In this document: positions 45,971 to 54,941 of the stretch, in pieces | Layout: every line of letters starts with the position of its first letter | Numbering within the stretch: the stretch's first letter is position 1 | Assembly (NCBI GenBank): GCA_020073545.1 | Contig: JAIQEZ010000007.1 | Span: 1-64,000 of the forward strand | Origin: Terriglobia bacterium | GTDB lineage: Bacteria; Acidobacteriota; Terriglobia; UBA7540 | Direction: 5' to 3' | Length of the DNA: 64,000 bases | The notes under the pieces: model-generated | The model's input: only the letters and a program-made list of their open reading frames with translations | What the model was told of the DNA's origin: nothing | The model's database searches: none | Made by a program: the position numbers and the translations under genes

Positions 45971-46837
45971 GTGTTGCGAACCTTCCTGTTAATTGCGATT
46001 CTGGTCAGCGGGGCAACGCCGGCGCTGGCCTGGGGTGATCTGGCCCACCAGATGGTGAACGCTGCGGCCATCGAGGACCTGCCGGAGCCGATACGCTCGT
46101 ACTTCCGTGCGCGCAAAATCTACCTCCTGGAGCACGCCTCGGAGCCCGACTTAGTGGCACACGAGGATCCTGCCGAAGGCCCGCACCATTACACCGAAAT
46201 CGAGGCCTACGACCGGTACCCTTTCCGTCAGTTCGAACGGCGCTTCGTCGCCGAGCATTGGCGCCCGCTGCCGTCGGAGCTCCGCTACGGAGACTCTGTC
46301 TGGCAGATCGAACGCTACACGCTGCGGCTGGCCGAGGATTTTCGCCGCCGCCGCTGGGACGCCGCCGACCACGACGCGGTTTTTGCCGCGCACTACGCGG
46401 CCGACCTGACCCAGCCCTTGCACACCGTCATCAACTTCGATGGGCAACTGACGAACCAGCGGGGAATCCATGCGCGGTTTGAAACCGAGCTGGTGCGCGA
46501 CTTGGCAGGCCGCTGGACGCTGCGGCCCGAGCCGGCGGAAGTCGTCCCCGATCTGCGCGCGCGAATTTTCCGCGAGCTGGTCGCGAGCTATTCGGATCGC
46601 CAGGTGATATTTTCCGCAGACCGCGAGGCGGCGGCAGGGGGCGGTTATCTGGACCCGCAATTTCCCGCGCGATTCGAGCGGCTGGCAGGGCCACTCGCCC
46701 TGCGCCAGCTCAATGCGGCCGCCGGCCTGGTGAGTTCCTTTTGGTATACTGGCTGGGTTCGGGCGGGCAGACCCGTCTTGCCCAGGGTGCACCGGGCGCC
46801 CCAGTTGGTCGGGGCGCGGACGGGCGAGGGACGATGA
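45971..46837 (+). CDS. S1/P1-nuclease or phospholipase-C-like zinc enzyme, secreted
   Basis: A 288-residue protein. The GTG start at 45971 gives an ideal signal peptide (MLRTFLLIAILVSGATPALA) cut before W21, and in this superfamily the mature N-terminal Trp itself ligates zinc. Other ligand candidates follow in the expected order: H26 in WGDLAHQ, D in HASEPDLVAHED, H in GPHHYTEI, then HYAADLTQPLHTVINFDG and NQRGIHARFETEL. Activity is either single-strand nuclease/3'-nucleotidase or phospholipase. An ATG at 45884 would prepend a basic segment and hide the signal. The stop overlaps the next start by four bases. Confidence 0.85.
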   Translation: MLRTFLLIAILVSGATPALAWGDLAHQMVNAAAIEDLPEPIRSYFRARKIYLLEHASEPDLVAHEDPAEGPHHYTEIEAYDRYPFRQFERRFVAEHWRPLPSELRYGDSVWQIERYTLRLAEDFRRRRWDAADHDAVFAAHYAADLTQPLHTVINFDGQLTNQRGIHARFETELVRDLAGRWTLRPEPAEVVPDLRARIFRELVASYSDRQVIFSADREAAAGGGYLDPQFPARFERLAGPLALRQLNAAAGLVSSFWYTGWVRAGRPVLPRVHRAPQLVGARTGEGR

Positions 46838-47280
46838 AGCGCAGAACGATCCTCCTCGTTGTCGGGTTGGTGCTCGTGGCGTTTGTGCTGGGGAGGCTGG
46901 TCGGCTCGCGTCACGGGCAGAAGCCGATGGTGAGCGGTCCGATCCAATCCTCCGGCGCCCCCGCCTCGCCGGTCGCGGGCGGTACGGGTGCCTGCGCGGA
47001 CTTTCGCGACGCCGGTTCGCAGGTGGGAACGTCCGGCTGCGTGTCTGGGCAGGTGCTGGGCGTTTTCACATCGCGGGCAGGGAACACCTTCCTGGATTTC
47101 TGCCCAGATTATCGGAGCTGTCCATTTACCAGCGTGATCTTTGCTTCCGACAAAAACAAGTTTGGCGACCTGGAATCTTTGCAGGGAAAACGCGTGGAGA
47201 TTCGGGGCGCCATCACCGTTTACCAGAGCCGTGCGGAAATCATCATTCGTGATCCTCAACAGATTCGCAGAGCCCCTTGA
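46834..47280 (+). CDS. membrane-anchored or secreted OB-fold protein
   Basis: A 148-residue protein with an N-terminal hydrophobic segment (ILLVVGLVLVAFVLGRLVGS) that could be an anchor or signal, a Gly/Ser/Pro linker, and a C-terminal OB-fold of the type attached to secreted nucleases (NTFLDFCPDYRSCPFTSVIF, then LQGKRVEIRGAITVYQSRAE). Three cysteines may form disulfides. It overlaps the upstream S1/P1-like gene by four bases (ATGA), so the two are co-translated: an enzyme and a nucleic-acid-binding partner working outside the cytoplasm is a reasonable inference. Confidence 0.75.
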   Translation: MKRRTILLVVGLVLVAFVLGRLVGSRHGQKPMVSGPIQSSGAPASPVAGGTGACADFRDAGSQVGTSGCVSGQVLGVFTSRAGNTFLDFCPDYRSCPFTSVIFASDKNKFGDLESLQGKRVEIRGAITVYQSRAEIIIRDPQQIRRAP

Positions 47281-48736
47281 CGCCGGACGAGCCGGGAAGC
47301 TGGGGCACCACCCGCATCGGCGTGGGTTCGCCGGAGCGGTGATCGTTCTCAGCTTTTGCGCCTGCTGCCTGATGCGGCCGGCCGCCGCCGCGCCCCCGCA
47401 AGCTTCTGAGCAGACGCCAGGCGCGTCCGTCATGCAGCTTTCCCAGCAAGCGACGGAATTCATCCTGCAGGGATTCGATCTGCTGGGGCAGCACAACGCT
47501 CCGGGCGCCGAGGCGGTCTTCCGCCAAGCCATCGAAGTGCAGCCGGAAGCGCAGCCCGCACACCGCGGTCTGGGGCTGGCACTACGCGAGGAGGGCAAGC
47601 TGACGGACGCCTTTCGCGAGCTGCAGACCGCCACGCGCCTCGATCCCTCCGACGCGGAGGCGCACTACGCGCTGGGCTCGGTAGCGTGGGCGCTCAGCAC
47701 GCCGGTGAGCTCGGCTCCGGGCAAAGCGGGAGGGCTCGCCCCGGCGGATTATCAGAATTTCGCTGCCGCCGAGTTTTCCAAGGCCCTCGCGCTGAGCCCC
47801 CAAGACGCGACATTGCGAATGAGCCTGGCCGCACTTTACCTCGAGGCAGACCGGCCGCACGCTGCCGTGCCGCAAGCGGAAGAAGCGGTGCGCATCGCGC
47901 CCGACAGCGCGGCTGCCCACGTCACCCTGGGACGCGCCTACTTCGCAAGCGGGGAGGAGGAGAAAGCTGCGGCGGAATTCCAGGCGGCGGAGAAACTCGA
48001 CCCGCAAGACGGGGGAGCCTATCTGGCGCTGGGCCAACTGCGGATGTTCCAACGCCGCAATCGGCAGGCGGAAGAAGCCTTTCGCCGCGCCATCCAGGTT
48101 TCACCCAATCTGGGGTCGGCGTACGCGGCGCTGGCGCAGATTCTCACCGTGGAGGGGAAAAGCGCCGAGGCGCGCGGTTTGTTGGAGAAGGCCGTGGCGT
48201 TGAATCCGCAGGACTGGCAGAGCCAGTACCAGCTTGCCCTGCTACTCAACCAAGCTGGCGAATCGGCGCGCGCGACGGAATTACTCAAGGAAGTATTGCG
48301 CACCAATCCGGACTTCCCTGGGGCGCACGAGCAGGTGGCAGCCGGACTCTTGCGCCGGGGCGATGCGAAAGGTGCGACCTCGCTGGCGGAAAAGATGATC
48401 GCGCAGAATCCGCAGGGACCGGAGGGCCATCGCATCATGGCCCTGGCCCTCTGGAAGGAGCGCGACTACGAAGGCTCGCTCGCCGAGTGCGCGATGGCGC
48501 TCAACGGCGATCCGAATTCCAGCGCGATGACGGCGCTGCAGGCGATCGAGCTCTGGCAGCTCGGCCAAAAGAAAGAGGCACAGACGGCCTTCCGCGAGGC
48601 GGCCAAGCTCGAGCCCAAAGTGGCATCGGCCGACGTCTTCTGCCGCCTCCTGTTGTGCGACGCGCATGACATCAACATAGTCAGCGACTTTCTGCACAAG
48701 ATCCGCTGGCTGCTCGCCCCTCCGCCGACACCCTGA
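47249..48736 (+). CDS. secreted TPR-repeat protein
   Basis: A protein of about 495 residues: signal-like segment (GAVIVLSFCACCLMRPAAAA), then about ten tetratricopeptide repeats from residue 75 onward, with characteristic A-x-x-x-L-G/A-x-A-L...P turns (AHRGLGLALREEGKLTDAFR, AAHVTLGRAYFASGEEEKAA). The start is uncertain: GTG at 47249 overlaps the OB-fold gene by 32 bases, while GTG 47339 near the signal is a shorter option; an ATG at 47141 is too deep in the previous gene. A third gene of the same transcript is likely, and TPRs would provide a docking platform. The C-terminal LCDAHDINIVSDFLHKIRW is not a TPR. Confidence 0.75.
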   Translation: MILNRFAEPLDAGRAGKLGHHPHRRGFAGAVIVLSFCACCLMRPAAAAPPQASEQTPGASVMQLSQQATEFILQGFDLLGQHNAPGAEAVFRQAIEVQPEAQPAHRGLGLALREEGKLTDAFRELQTATRLDPSDAEAHYALGSVAWALSTPVSSAPGKAGGLAPADYQNFAAAEFSKALALSPQDATLRMSLAALYLEADRPHAAVPQAEEAVRIAPDSAAAHVTLGRAYFASGEEEKAAAEFQAAEKLDPQDGGAYLALGQLRMFQRRNRQAEEAFRRAIQVSPNLGSAYAALAQILTVEGKSAEARGLLEKAVALNPQDWQSQYQLALLLNQAGESARATELLKEVLRTNPDFPGAHEQVAAGLLRRGDAKGATSLAEKMIAQNPQGPEGHRIMALALWKERDYEGSLAECAMALNGDPNSSAMTALQAIELWQLGQKKEAQTAFREAAKLEPKVASADVFCRLLLCDAHDINIVSDFLHKIRWLLAPPPTP

Positions 48737-48776
48737 GACTTCTTGCGAACAGCCCACGGCGAACCCCGCCGGAGCC

Positions 48777-50900
48777 TTACTCGGCCGGAAGCAGGACGCC
48801 GACTTCGCGCGGCGGCAGCGTGATGCTGCTCGCAGCGTCACCTCCGCGCAGCGCCTCCCGCATGGGGCGTGGTAACGAGATCGTCTGCGGCTCAGTAGTG
48901 TGATTGATCACAATGAAAACCTCTTTGCCCGACCCCACGCGGCGGCAAACCTCCACGCCCTCCGGGGCCGCGCCCAGAGCGGGTTTCACTTGGCTCACCT
49001 GGATCATCCACGCGGCGAGGGAATCCATCGTTTTGTCATCGAGCCAAGCCCCGATGTAGGTGATTCGCCCCGCGCCCACGCGGCGCGTGATGACGGCGGG
49101 CTGGCCATCCAGCCAGCCGTTGCTCTTGCCGTAACGCACTAGGACATCCGCATCGGGCGCCGTGGTTTCGAGCATCTCCGCCCAGATTTTAGCTTCGCCC
49201 TCCCCACCTTGCCCAGAAACCGGCGCGGGTTTCTCCAGGGCGTAGAATTGCCGCACGTCGCCGCCCAGCAAATTGCCGAGGATGGTCCCGGGCTGGCGCG
49301 AGGGCAGCAGCGCGTTGTAGGCGTCCTTCATACCAGAGCGCGGCCCCAGTACTAGGTGCCCGCCGCCTTGGACGAACTCCCGCAGGTGATTGGCCACCCC
49401 GTCGGGCAGGACGTTCAGGTGCGGCGCCACCACCAGCCGGTAGGACGCGAGCGGGGCAGAAGGATGCACCACGTCCACGGCCTGCGTCAGGGCTTGCAGC
49501 GGGCGATAGTAGCTGCGGAAATGCGCGAAGGTGTCGAAGTCCTGGTTGTGCTTTTGGAACTGGATGGCCCAGCGGCTGTCGTAGTCCTGGAGAAGCGCCG
49601 TTGCGGCCGCGGGGCTGGTGCCGCGCAAATTCTCTCCCACCTTGGCGAACTCCTTCCCGATCTGTACGATCTCCTCGTAGAGGGGAACGGGTTTCCCATC
49701 TGCTCCCACGAGCGTGCCGTGATACTCCTCCTGCCCGCCCAGAGCGCTGCGCCATTGCCAATAGCTCACGGCGTCGGCGCCGTGGCCGATGGCCTCCCAG
49801 GCCATGTCGCGCACTTCGCCGCGGTCCAGGGAATTGTTCACCGGCGCCCAGTTCACGGATCCCGGCTGGGTTTCCATCACCCAGAAGTTTTTGCGCTTGA
49901 AGCCGCGCGTCAGGTCGTGGAGCAGCGCGTTCGACGCCGGATTCAGGTGGCCGGTTCCGACATAGTCATCCCATGAGGCGAGATCGAGGTCTGCGCTCAG
50001 AATGTAATGGTCAAACACATCATACCATCCCATGAAATTGTGAGTGATGAACTGACGGGGATCGGCGTGAGCGCGGATCGCTGTAACTTGATTGTGATTG
50101 AAATCCCGGAAGGAATCGGTAATAAATCGTTGCCACTCCAGCTTCAGCCCCGGATTGTGCTCGCCGACGGGGATGGGGATTTCCTGCCAGTTGTCGTAGG
50201 TTTCGCTCCAATAGCTCGTGGTCCAGTGTTGGTTCAGTGAGTCGAGCGTCTTGTAGCGGGCCTTCAGCCACTGCTGGAATTGGCGTCGCGTGTCCTCGTC
50301 ATAGGAAACGGGGCCGTACTCATTGTCAATCTGCCAGCCGATCACATGGGGATTGTGGCCGAAGCGTTGGGCCATCCCTTCGGCGATGCGGCGCGCGAGT
50401 TCGCGGTAACGCACGCTGGTAAGGCTGCACTGTTGGCGGTTGCCATGTGTTGCGCGGCGGCCGTTTTCGTCTATAACGAGTGTTTCGGGGTACTTTTGCG
50501 TCAGCCAAGCAGGCGGTGCGGCCGTAGGAGTTCCCAGCACCACGAGGATGTCGTGCCGGGCGGCCAGCGCCACGGCGCGCTCGAGCCAGGCGAAATCAAA
50601 CTTGCCTTCCTGGGATTCCATGCGGCTCCAGGCGAATTCGGCAACCCGCACCATGCGAATTCCCGCCGCTTGCATCAGGGTCAAGTCTTCCTCCCACCGC
50701 GCCTCCGGCCATTGTTCCGGATACCAGGCTGCGCCGAGGATCAGCCGCGGCAGGGCTGGACCGGGCGACGGGGCCGTGGCTGAGGCCTGAGGCTGGACAG
50801 GCGGTTTTTGGGCCGGCGAAGGAGAAGACGCCTGGGCGCCAAGAGAAATGACCGCGCAACAGAAAACTGCCCAAAAGGCAGGGAATGACAATCGCTTCAT
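48777..50900 (-). CDS. secreted GH42 beta-galactosidase
   Basis: A 707-residue glycoside hydrolase that removes terminal beta-D-galactose from oligosaccharides. After a signal peptide (PAFWAVFCCAVISLGAQA) and Pro-rich linker, the GH42 TIM barrel starts near residue 51. The acid/base is E194 in WQIDNEYG and the nucleophile is E343 in FWVMETQPG. A trimerisation domain (about 440-640, with LVVAPHLNVLPDGVANHL) and a beta-sandwich end follow. AGGAGG precedes the ATG by four bases. It is transcribed alone toward the TPR gene. Secretion suggests degradation of plant galactans or glycans outside the cytoplasm. Confidence 0.95.
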   Translation of the reverse strand: MKRLSFPAFWAVFCCAVISLGAQASSPSPAQKPPVQPQASATAPSPGPALPRLILGAAWYPEQWPEARWEEDLTLMQAAGIRMVRVAEFAWSRMESQEGKFDFAWLERAVALAARHDILVVLGTPTAAPPAWLTQKYPETLVIDENGRRATHGNRQQCSLTSVRYRELARRIAEGMAQRFGHNPHVIGWQIDNEYGPVSYDEDTRRQFQQWLKARYKTLDSLNQHWTTSYWSETYDNWQEIPIPVGEHNPGLKLEWQRFITDSFRDFNHNQVTAIRAHADPRQFITHNFMGWYDVFDHYILSADLDLASWDDYVGTGHLNPASNALLHDLTRGFKRKNFWVMETQPGSVNWAPVNNSLDRGEVRDMAWEAIGHGADAVSYWQWRSALGGQEEYHGTLVGADGKPVPLYEEIVQIGKEFAKVGENLRGTSPAAATALLQDYDSRWAIQFQKHNQDFDTFAHFRSYYRPLQALTQAVDVVHPSAPLASYRLVVAPHLNVLPDGVANHLREFVQGGGHLVLGPRSGMKDAYNALLPSRQPGTILGNLLGGDVRQFYALEKPAPVSGQGGEGEAKIWAEMLETTAPDADVLVRYGKSNGWLDGQPAVITRRVGAGRITYIGAWLDDKTMDSLAAWMIQVSQVKPALGAAPEGVEVCRRVGSGKEVFIVINHTTEPQTISLPRPMREALRGGDAASSITLPPREVGVLLPAE

Positions 50901-51202
50901 GGTTCCTCCTATCCGAATGCATCGAGCAAAATCCGGCCGTTAAGGTTCTATCATGCTGACGTGTTAAGCGCCAGGGGAACGAGCGTTGCGCAGACCAAGT
51001 GGCACTGGTCTTCGCGTCGGCGCGAGATGAGGAGGGCGGGCGCTAGCCGCTGGATTCTGTCGCTCTATAAAACCGTAGCTTGGTGTTTCGCAAAATGCCT
51101 CGGCCCGTGATACGATGCCTAGCGAATGGGTTGAACCTCTGACCGTCAATAGCGCCCCCTTTGACGGACCTTGACGATCGATCCCAGTGGGGAGGAATCC
51201 CG
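50901..51202. other. divergent intergenic region
   Basis: About 300 bases between the beta-galactosidase and the STAS gene, which diverge. Both promoters should be here; none was identified with confidence and no repeat was seen. Confidence 0.4.
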
Positions 51203-51559
51203 GTGGCAATCTATATAGTGGAGAAACTCCTAGGTGGCCTGATGGTGGTGGACGTGCGCGGGCGCATCACCTTGGGGCCGGAAACGGAAGCGCTGCGCGG
51301 CAAGCTGAAGCAGTTGATCGAAGGTGGCCAGCGCCGCATCATCCTTAACCTGGGAGAGGTCACCTATGTTGATAGCGTGGGACTCTCGACCTTGGTCGCC
51401 AGTTACACTTCCGCGCGGCGGGCGGGTGGTGATTTGAAACTCCTGCATCTTCCGCGGGGAGTCCATCAACTCCTGCAGATCACCCGGCTCAGCACGGTCT
51501 TCGAAATCTACGAGAACTTGGAAGCCGCCCGGCAAGCCTTCCTACTGCAAAACTCCTGA
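51203..51559 (+). CDS. STAS-domain anti-sigma-factor antagonist
   Basis: A 118-residue single STAS domain (SpoIIAA/RsbV type). The phosphorylation motif is YVDSVGLSTLV with S58 as the likely phosphoacceptor. GTG at 51203 is chosen because GGAGGA lies six bases upstream; an in-frame ATG at 51161 would precede that site. In this partner-switching pathway the unphosphorylated form binds an anti-sigma kinase and frees a sigma factor. No kinase, phosphatase or sigma gene is adjacent. Confidence 0.93.
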   Translation: MAIYIVEKLLGGLMVVDVRGRITLGPETEALRGKLKQLIEGGQRRIILNLGEVTYVDSVGLSTLVASYTSARRAGGDLKLLHLPRGVHQLLQITRLSTVFEIYENLEAARQAFLLQNS

Positions 51560-51805
51560 ACGTATTTGGGACACTGTAATACGAAGACCGAGTTTGCTCG
51601 CTGCGCGCGAAGGTTCCTCCTGTGAGGACTTCCTCCGTGTCCTCGGTGGCCAGCAGAGCCTCAACGCAGAGGTCGCTCGGATGATCCGTGCCTCGGTGTT
51701 GAGGCTTGAGAGGCACGGAGGTCATGGAGAACTTCGTTTTGGCTGCGGCCAACAGCCGCGCTGTGACATATTGTCTCCTCCGATGGCGCCACCCTCTTCA
51801 ATCCT
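51560..51805. other. intergenic region, nothing recognised
   Basis: About 245 bases after the STAS gene. Sequence such as CCTCCGTGTCCTCGGTGG and its partly inverted relative near 51710 is of the dispersed acidobacterial type. No gene is supported. Confidence 0.35.
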
Positions 51806-51834
51806 TTGACAAAGAACTTGCGTGCTGGTAGAGT
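51806..51834 (+). promoter_or_regulatory. sigma-70-like promoter for the cold-shock gene
   Basis: TTGACA at 51806-51811, a 17-base spacer and TAGAGT at 51829-51834 (four of six to consensus) give a good housekeeping promoter. It leaves a leader of about 85 bases before the ATG, long enough for the structured 5' region typical of cold-shock mRNAs. Confidence 0.55.
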
Positions 51835-51927
51835 TGCCCCCAAGCGTAAGTGAGGTAACTTTACTGGCAGTCTTATCCATGTTGACTGACCCGCCACGAA
51901 GGTCCCTATACGCAAACAGAGGTGTTT

Positions 51928-52131
51928 ATGCAGGGCACAATAAAGCGAGTCATCCGCGACCGCGGTTTTGGCTTCATTCGGGCCGCAGATGGGCAAGAGG
52001 TGTTTTTCCACCGCAGCAGTCTCCAGGAACTGAACTTTGATGGATTGAAAGAAGGCGAGACTGTTGAATTCGAGATAGAGCGCGGCGAGAAGGGTCCGCG
52101 GGCTACGAGCGTTCGGCCTAGTGCGACGTAA
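51928..52131 (+). CDS. cold-shock-like RNA-binding protein (CSD)
   Basis: A 67-residue cold-shock domain protein. RNP1-like GFGFI and RNP2-like VFFH are present, in DRGFGFIRAADGQEVFFHRS, and the fold starts MQGTIKRVI. The family unwinds RNA structure and supports translation at low temperature. Start ATG 51928 is used because AGAGGTG lies just upstream; an upstream GTG is in frame. The promoter and long leader upstream fit temperature-dependent translation control. Confidence 0.93.
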   Translation: MQGTIKRVIRDRGFGFIRAADGQEVFFHRSSLQELNFDGLKEGETVEFEIERGEKGPRATSVRPSAT

Positions 52132-52508
52132 GTTTCCAGGCTTTGCGACTCCCCACAGGAATTGCACCTTTCGGGCACCGGCGGTGAGGTGTCGTCGCTG
52201 GGGCGTCGTCGGTTTTTTCCCTGGCACCCCCCTCCGGGCGAACGGGAATGCGCTCTTGCCGCCTGTAATTATATCTCTTAGTAGAGAAATACCCTGGAAG
52301 ATATTGCTGATCCACTAGCAGGGAGTACTCCGTGACGCGGAGGGATGTCACGCGCGCCTGCTCGATTATCCCAAGCTGGGGATCGCGCGAAGTTTCGTCT
52401 CCCCTGTGCTTGCGGGTGCGGTGAAGGCCCTGCCGCGACCGGGGCAAATATCCGCGCCCGGCTGAGGGTGAGACGGCAAAACGGCTCGCCTAGGGTATCG
52501 AGGGACTT
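52132..52508. other. intergenic region before the tRNA genes
   Basis: About 375 bases between the cold-shock gene and tRNA-Arg. No gene, terminator hairpin or repeat of note was found. Confidence 0.4.
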
Positions 52509-52585
52509 TGGCAGGGGTGGGGAGACTCGAACTCCCGACCCTCGGATTAGAAATCCGATGCTCTATCCGGCTGAGCTACACCCCC
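52509..52585 (-). tRNA. tRNA-Arg(TCT)
   Basis: The minus strand folds as a cloverleaf with acceptor GGGGGTG/CACCCCT (last pair G-U), D-arm, anticodon stem TCGGA/TCCGA around loop TTTCTAA (anticodon TCT), and T-loop TTCGAGT. CCA is encoded (52509-52511). Confidence 0.96.
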
Positions 52586-52682
52586 CCTAAGAGCTTAGCT
52601 TACTGCATTCGGTGGGTTTTCATCAAACACTTCATCGAGGGGTTTTCCTTAAGGAAACCTTGGGGCAGGCGCTTGAGTGGCA

Positions 52683-52759
52683 TGGGGTGGGTGACGGGAT
52701 TCGAACCCGCGACGTCCAGATCCACAGTCTGGCGCTCTACCAGCTGAGCTACACCCACC
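52683..52759 (-). tRNA. tRNA-His(GTG)
   Basis: The minus strand folds as a cloverleaf with acceptor GTGGGTG/CACCCAC, an encoded G at -1 (52759) opposite C73 as in tRNA-His, anticodon loop around GTG (CTGTGGA), T-loop TTCGAAT, and an encoded CCA (52683-52685). It lies 97 bases from tRNA-Arg, same strand. Confidence 0.97.
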
Positions 52760-52851
52760 GTGTCGGCGTGCTGCGCTGAAGATTAGCCGTCTCTTCTTTG
52801 TAACATCGGGCGGTGAAGGGTGTCAACTAAGCGCATGGCGCGACAGTGGGG

Positions 52852-53319
52852 CTACTTGCTCGATTCCTCCACACGGATCTCCTGCAGTTCGGTTGGTTGC
52901 TGACAGCAGATGCAGGGTCCAGGCTCGAGTGCCACGATGTTGCAGACCTTGCAGAAGTAGCGCACGCGAAAAAGCTTGCCCTGGTGAATCGTGTAGAGCC
53001 ACTGGACCTCGAACGTGCCACCAGGCTTTCGGGTGCCTTCCACGCGCACTTCGCGGCCGTCCAATCGCTTGTCCTGCAGCGTATGAAAAAGGTACTGCGT
53101 CACTGCCGAAAGCGGTTGGTCCTTGTCGTGCATCTTCAGGACCGGCCCCTTAGTACCCGTCGCAAGCAGCTCCCCTTCGAGGGCGGCCAGGGGCTTTGCT
53201 TGACCGGCCCAAAGCCCAGAAGCCAGAAGGGAAGCGAGCACCAGGGCAAGCCCGAACCCGAGCCTTCTGCCGAGCGTTCGGAAGGCGCATCCTGAACGTT
53301 TTGTTGTCTGCGACTTCAT
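52852..53319 (-). CDS. secreted small protein with C-terminal cysteine cluster, unknown function
   Basis: A 155-residue protein with signal peptide (LGFGLALVLASLLASGLWAG). The central part (GREVRVEGTRKPGGTFEVQW) looks like an OB-like beta-barrel, and the end has five cysteines (YFCKVCNIVALEPGPCICCQ) in a zinc-ribbon- or rubredoxin-like pattern. No named family recognised. It is the downstream-most of three minus-strand genes for small secreted proteins, following the next by 84 bases. Start at 53319 gives the clean signal. Confidence 0.7.
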   Translation of the reverse strand: MKSQTTKRSGCAFRTLGRRLGFGLALVLASLLASGLWAGQAKPLAALEGELLATGTKGPVLKMHDKDQPLSAVTQYLFHTLQDKRLDGREVRVEGTRKPGGTFEVQWLYTIHQGKLFRVRYFCKVCNIVALEPGPCICCQQPTELQEIRVEESSK

Positions 53320-53403
53320 CACTCCATCGCCTACTGCCCACTGCTTTGCCCGCCGCCTTGCCAATCCAAAATCGCAAATCCAAAATTGCCGAGGCCTCCT
53401 CAC

Positions 53404-54072
53404 TCAGCCCTGCCATTTGCCGATCACGGTGAACGCCAACGGCAGCTCCCCGCTTTGCCCGTGGCCTTTCACCTGAAGGTTCCAATGATCCTGGTCATCC
53501 TTCACGACCGAGGGGAAATCGGTACCGCTTACTTGCGCGCCGACCAGGAACCCCGGATGGGGCGTCCCCGAAGCCTGCCGGCCCAATTTCACTAGATCGT
53601 CGAACCCGAACGCCTTGGCGGGATCTTGGTCGACCGAAACCGGCGCCAGAACGATCGCGTCGCGATACGGATTCACGCCCATATGGTTTCCGTCCTGGGG
53701 AATGAGGGCATAGCGCAGCGTGTAGAAGCCGGCTTTCATTGTTTGGCCACGAAAATCGGTCGCCGCATTGGGAAAGTGCAGAACTCCCAAGAAGGTTCCT
53801 TCGGCCAATGCTCCATAAAGGAGATCGGATGACGTGTTGGGACTCGCACGCGTCGGGAGGCTCTTGGGCAGCCAAACCTCACAGAGCGCCGCGCCCTGAT
53901 CGTTGACCACGCGAACTCCCTGTGAGTCAAGAACGGTCTGGAGCGAAGCTGGAACGTCCGCGGCCGGTGCAGCGCCGATGGCTTCGGCTTTGTAGCTGCC
54001 CTGGCCCAAGGCTGTCGCCGCCGCCCAGAGTTGAGTTGCCAGAATCAGTCCAAGTATGCGGTGCAATTTCAT
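53404..54072 (-). CDS. secreted protein of unknown function
   Basis: A 222-residue protein with signal peptide (ILGLILATQLWAAATALGQ) and beta-rich body, including FLGVLHFPNAATDFRGQTMK, FYTLRYALIPQDGNHMGVNP and a C-terminal ELPLAFTVIGKWQG. AAGGAGG precedes the ATG by about eight bases. I do not recognise a named family, but the layout resembles small periplasmic beta-sandwich proteins common in acidobacteria. It is transcribed between the Cys-cluster protein and the DUF1326 protein. Confidence 0.75.
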   Translation of the reverse strand: MKLHRILGLILATQLWAAATALGQGSYKAEAIGAAPAADVPASLQTVLDSQGVRVVNDQGAALCEVWLPKSLPTRASPNTSSDLLYGALAEGTFLGVLHFPNAATDFRGQTMKAGFYTLRYALIPQDGNHMGVNPYRDAIVLAPVSVDQDPAKAFGFDDLVKLGRQASGTPHPGFLVGAQVSGTDFPSVVKDDQDHWNLQVKGHGQSGELPLAFTVIGKWQG

Positions 54073-54269
54073 CGCAAAGCCTCCTTACCTATTGGATGTC
54101 ACCAAGCCCCATCCCGATGCCGGATGGCTTCCCCGGTGATTATCCCTCTTTCCGCCGCCGGGTTGGAATATGGAAATTGAACCCCGATGCGCTCGGGGGT
54201 GAACACAAGACGGAAAGCCCCCTCGCGGGTGCTTCCCGTCCTTCAAGCGGTGTGCGGGGATCGACGTTA

Positions 54270-54941
54270 TCAGAGGGTGAAGGCGCCGACAAACGCGCTG
54301 CGCTTATCCACGTGCTTCCACACGACGCCCAGACCCTGTCCCTGGAAGGATTCATCCAGCGTGAAGGCCGGCATGGCGTGAGCGAGACTGACCAGCGGCG
54401 GGTAATAGACAAACTCGTTTCCGCAAATGTGATCACCGTGGCATAGGCTCCGCGTCTCGATGCGAGCGATATTGCCCGCTACCAGCTTTGCCGCGCCGTG
54501 ATGATCGCCATGTTCAACCGTCAACTGAATCGGCGCAGTCTCCACGCGCACGACGTTATCCAGCAAACCGCCCGCATTCGACCTAGCGAACTCCCTGAGG
54601 GCAGTTCGCTGTTCGCTGCTCGCCTGGGAATCCAGGATCAGCACAGAGTGAGCCGGGTACGGGGTGTGATAAGGATCGCCCAGCGTGGCCTGGGCCGTAA
54701 CGACCGCCACGACGCTCAGCCCGTTCAGGCTGACACCCTTCCAGCTACCTTCCTGAACCTTCCAGGCCAAAATGGCTTCCTTGCCCGTCAAACCCACTTC
54801 GGAGTTGGCAAAGCAAGGACCCGTGTAAACGTCCGCGCTGCGGACTTCGATGTAATCACCCTTGATGGCCGCGCTTCCGGAAACTGCCAAACCCGAAAGC
54901 AGAAAGAAACCGACGGCCAGAGGAACCATGAGTTTCCGCAT
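54270..54941 (-). CDS. DUF1326-family secreted protein
   Basis: A 223-residue protein with signal peptide (VPLAVGFFLLSGLAVSGSAA). The mature start IKGDYIEVRSADVYTGPCF followed by EVGLTGKEAILAW is the DUF1326 signature; a second segment has DPYHTPYPAHSVLILDSQA. The function of DUF1326 is unknown; the paired histidines (HGDHHGAAK, LCHGDHIC) suggest metal binding. GGAGG is eight bases before the ATG at 54941; longer in-frame starts run into intergenic sequence. It is the first of three secreted-protein genes, same strand. Confidence 0.85.
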   Translation of the reverse strand: MRKLMVPLAVGFFLLSGLAVSGSAAIKGDYIEVRSADVYTGPCFANSEVGLTGKEAILAWKVQEGSWKGVSLNGLSVVAVVTAQATLGDPYHTPYPAHSVLILDSQASSEQRTALREFARSNAGGLLDNVVRVETAPIQLTVEHGDHHGAAKLVAGNIARIETRSLCHGDHICGNEFVYYPPLVSLAHAMPAFTLDESFQGQGLGVVWKHVDKRSAFVGAFTL

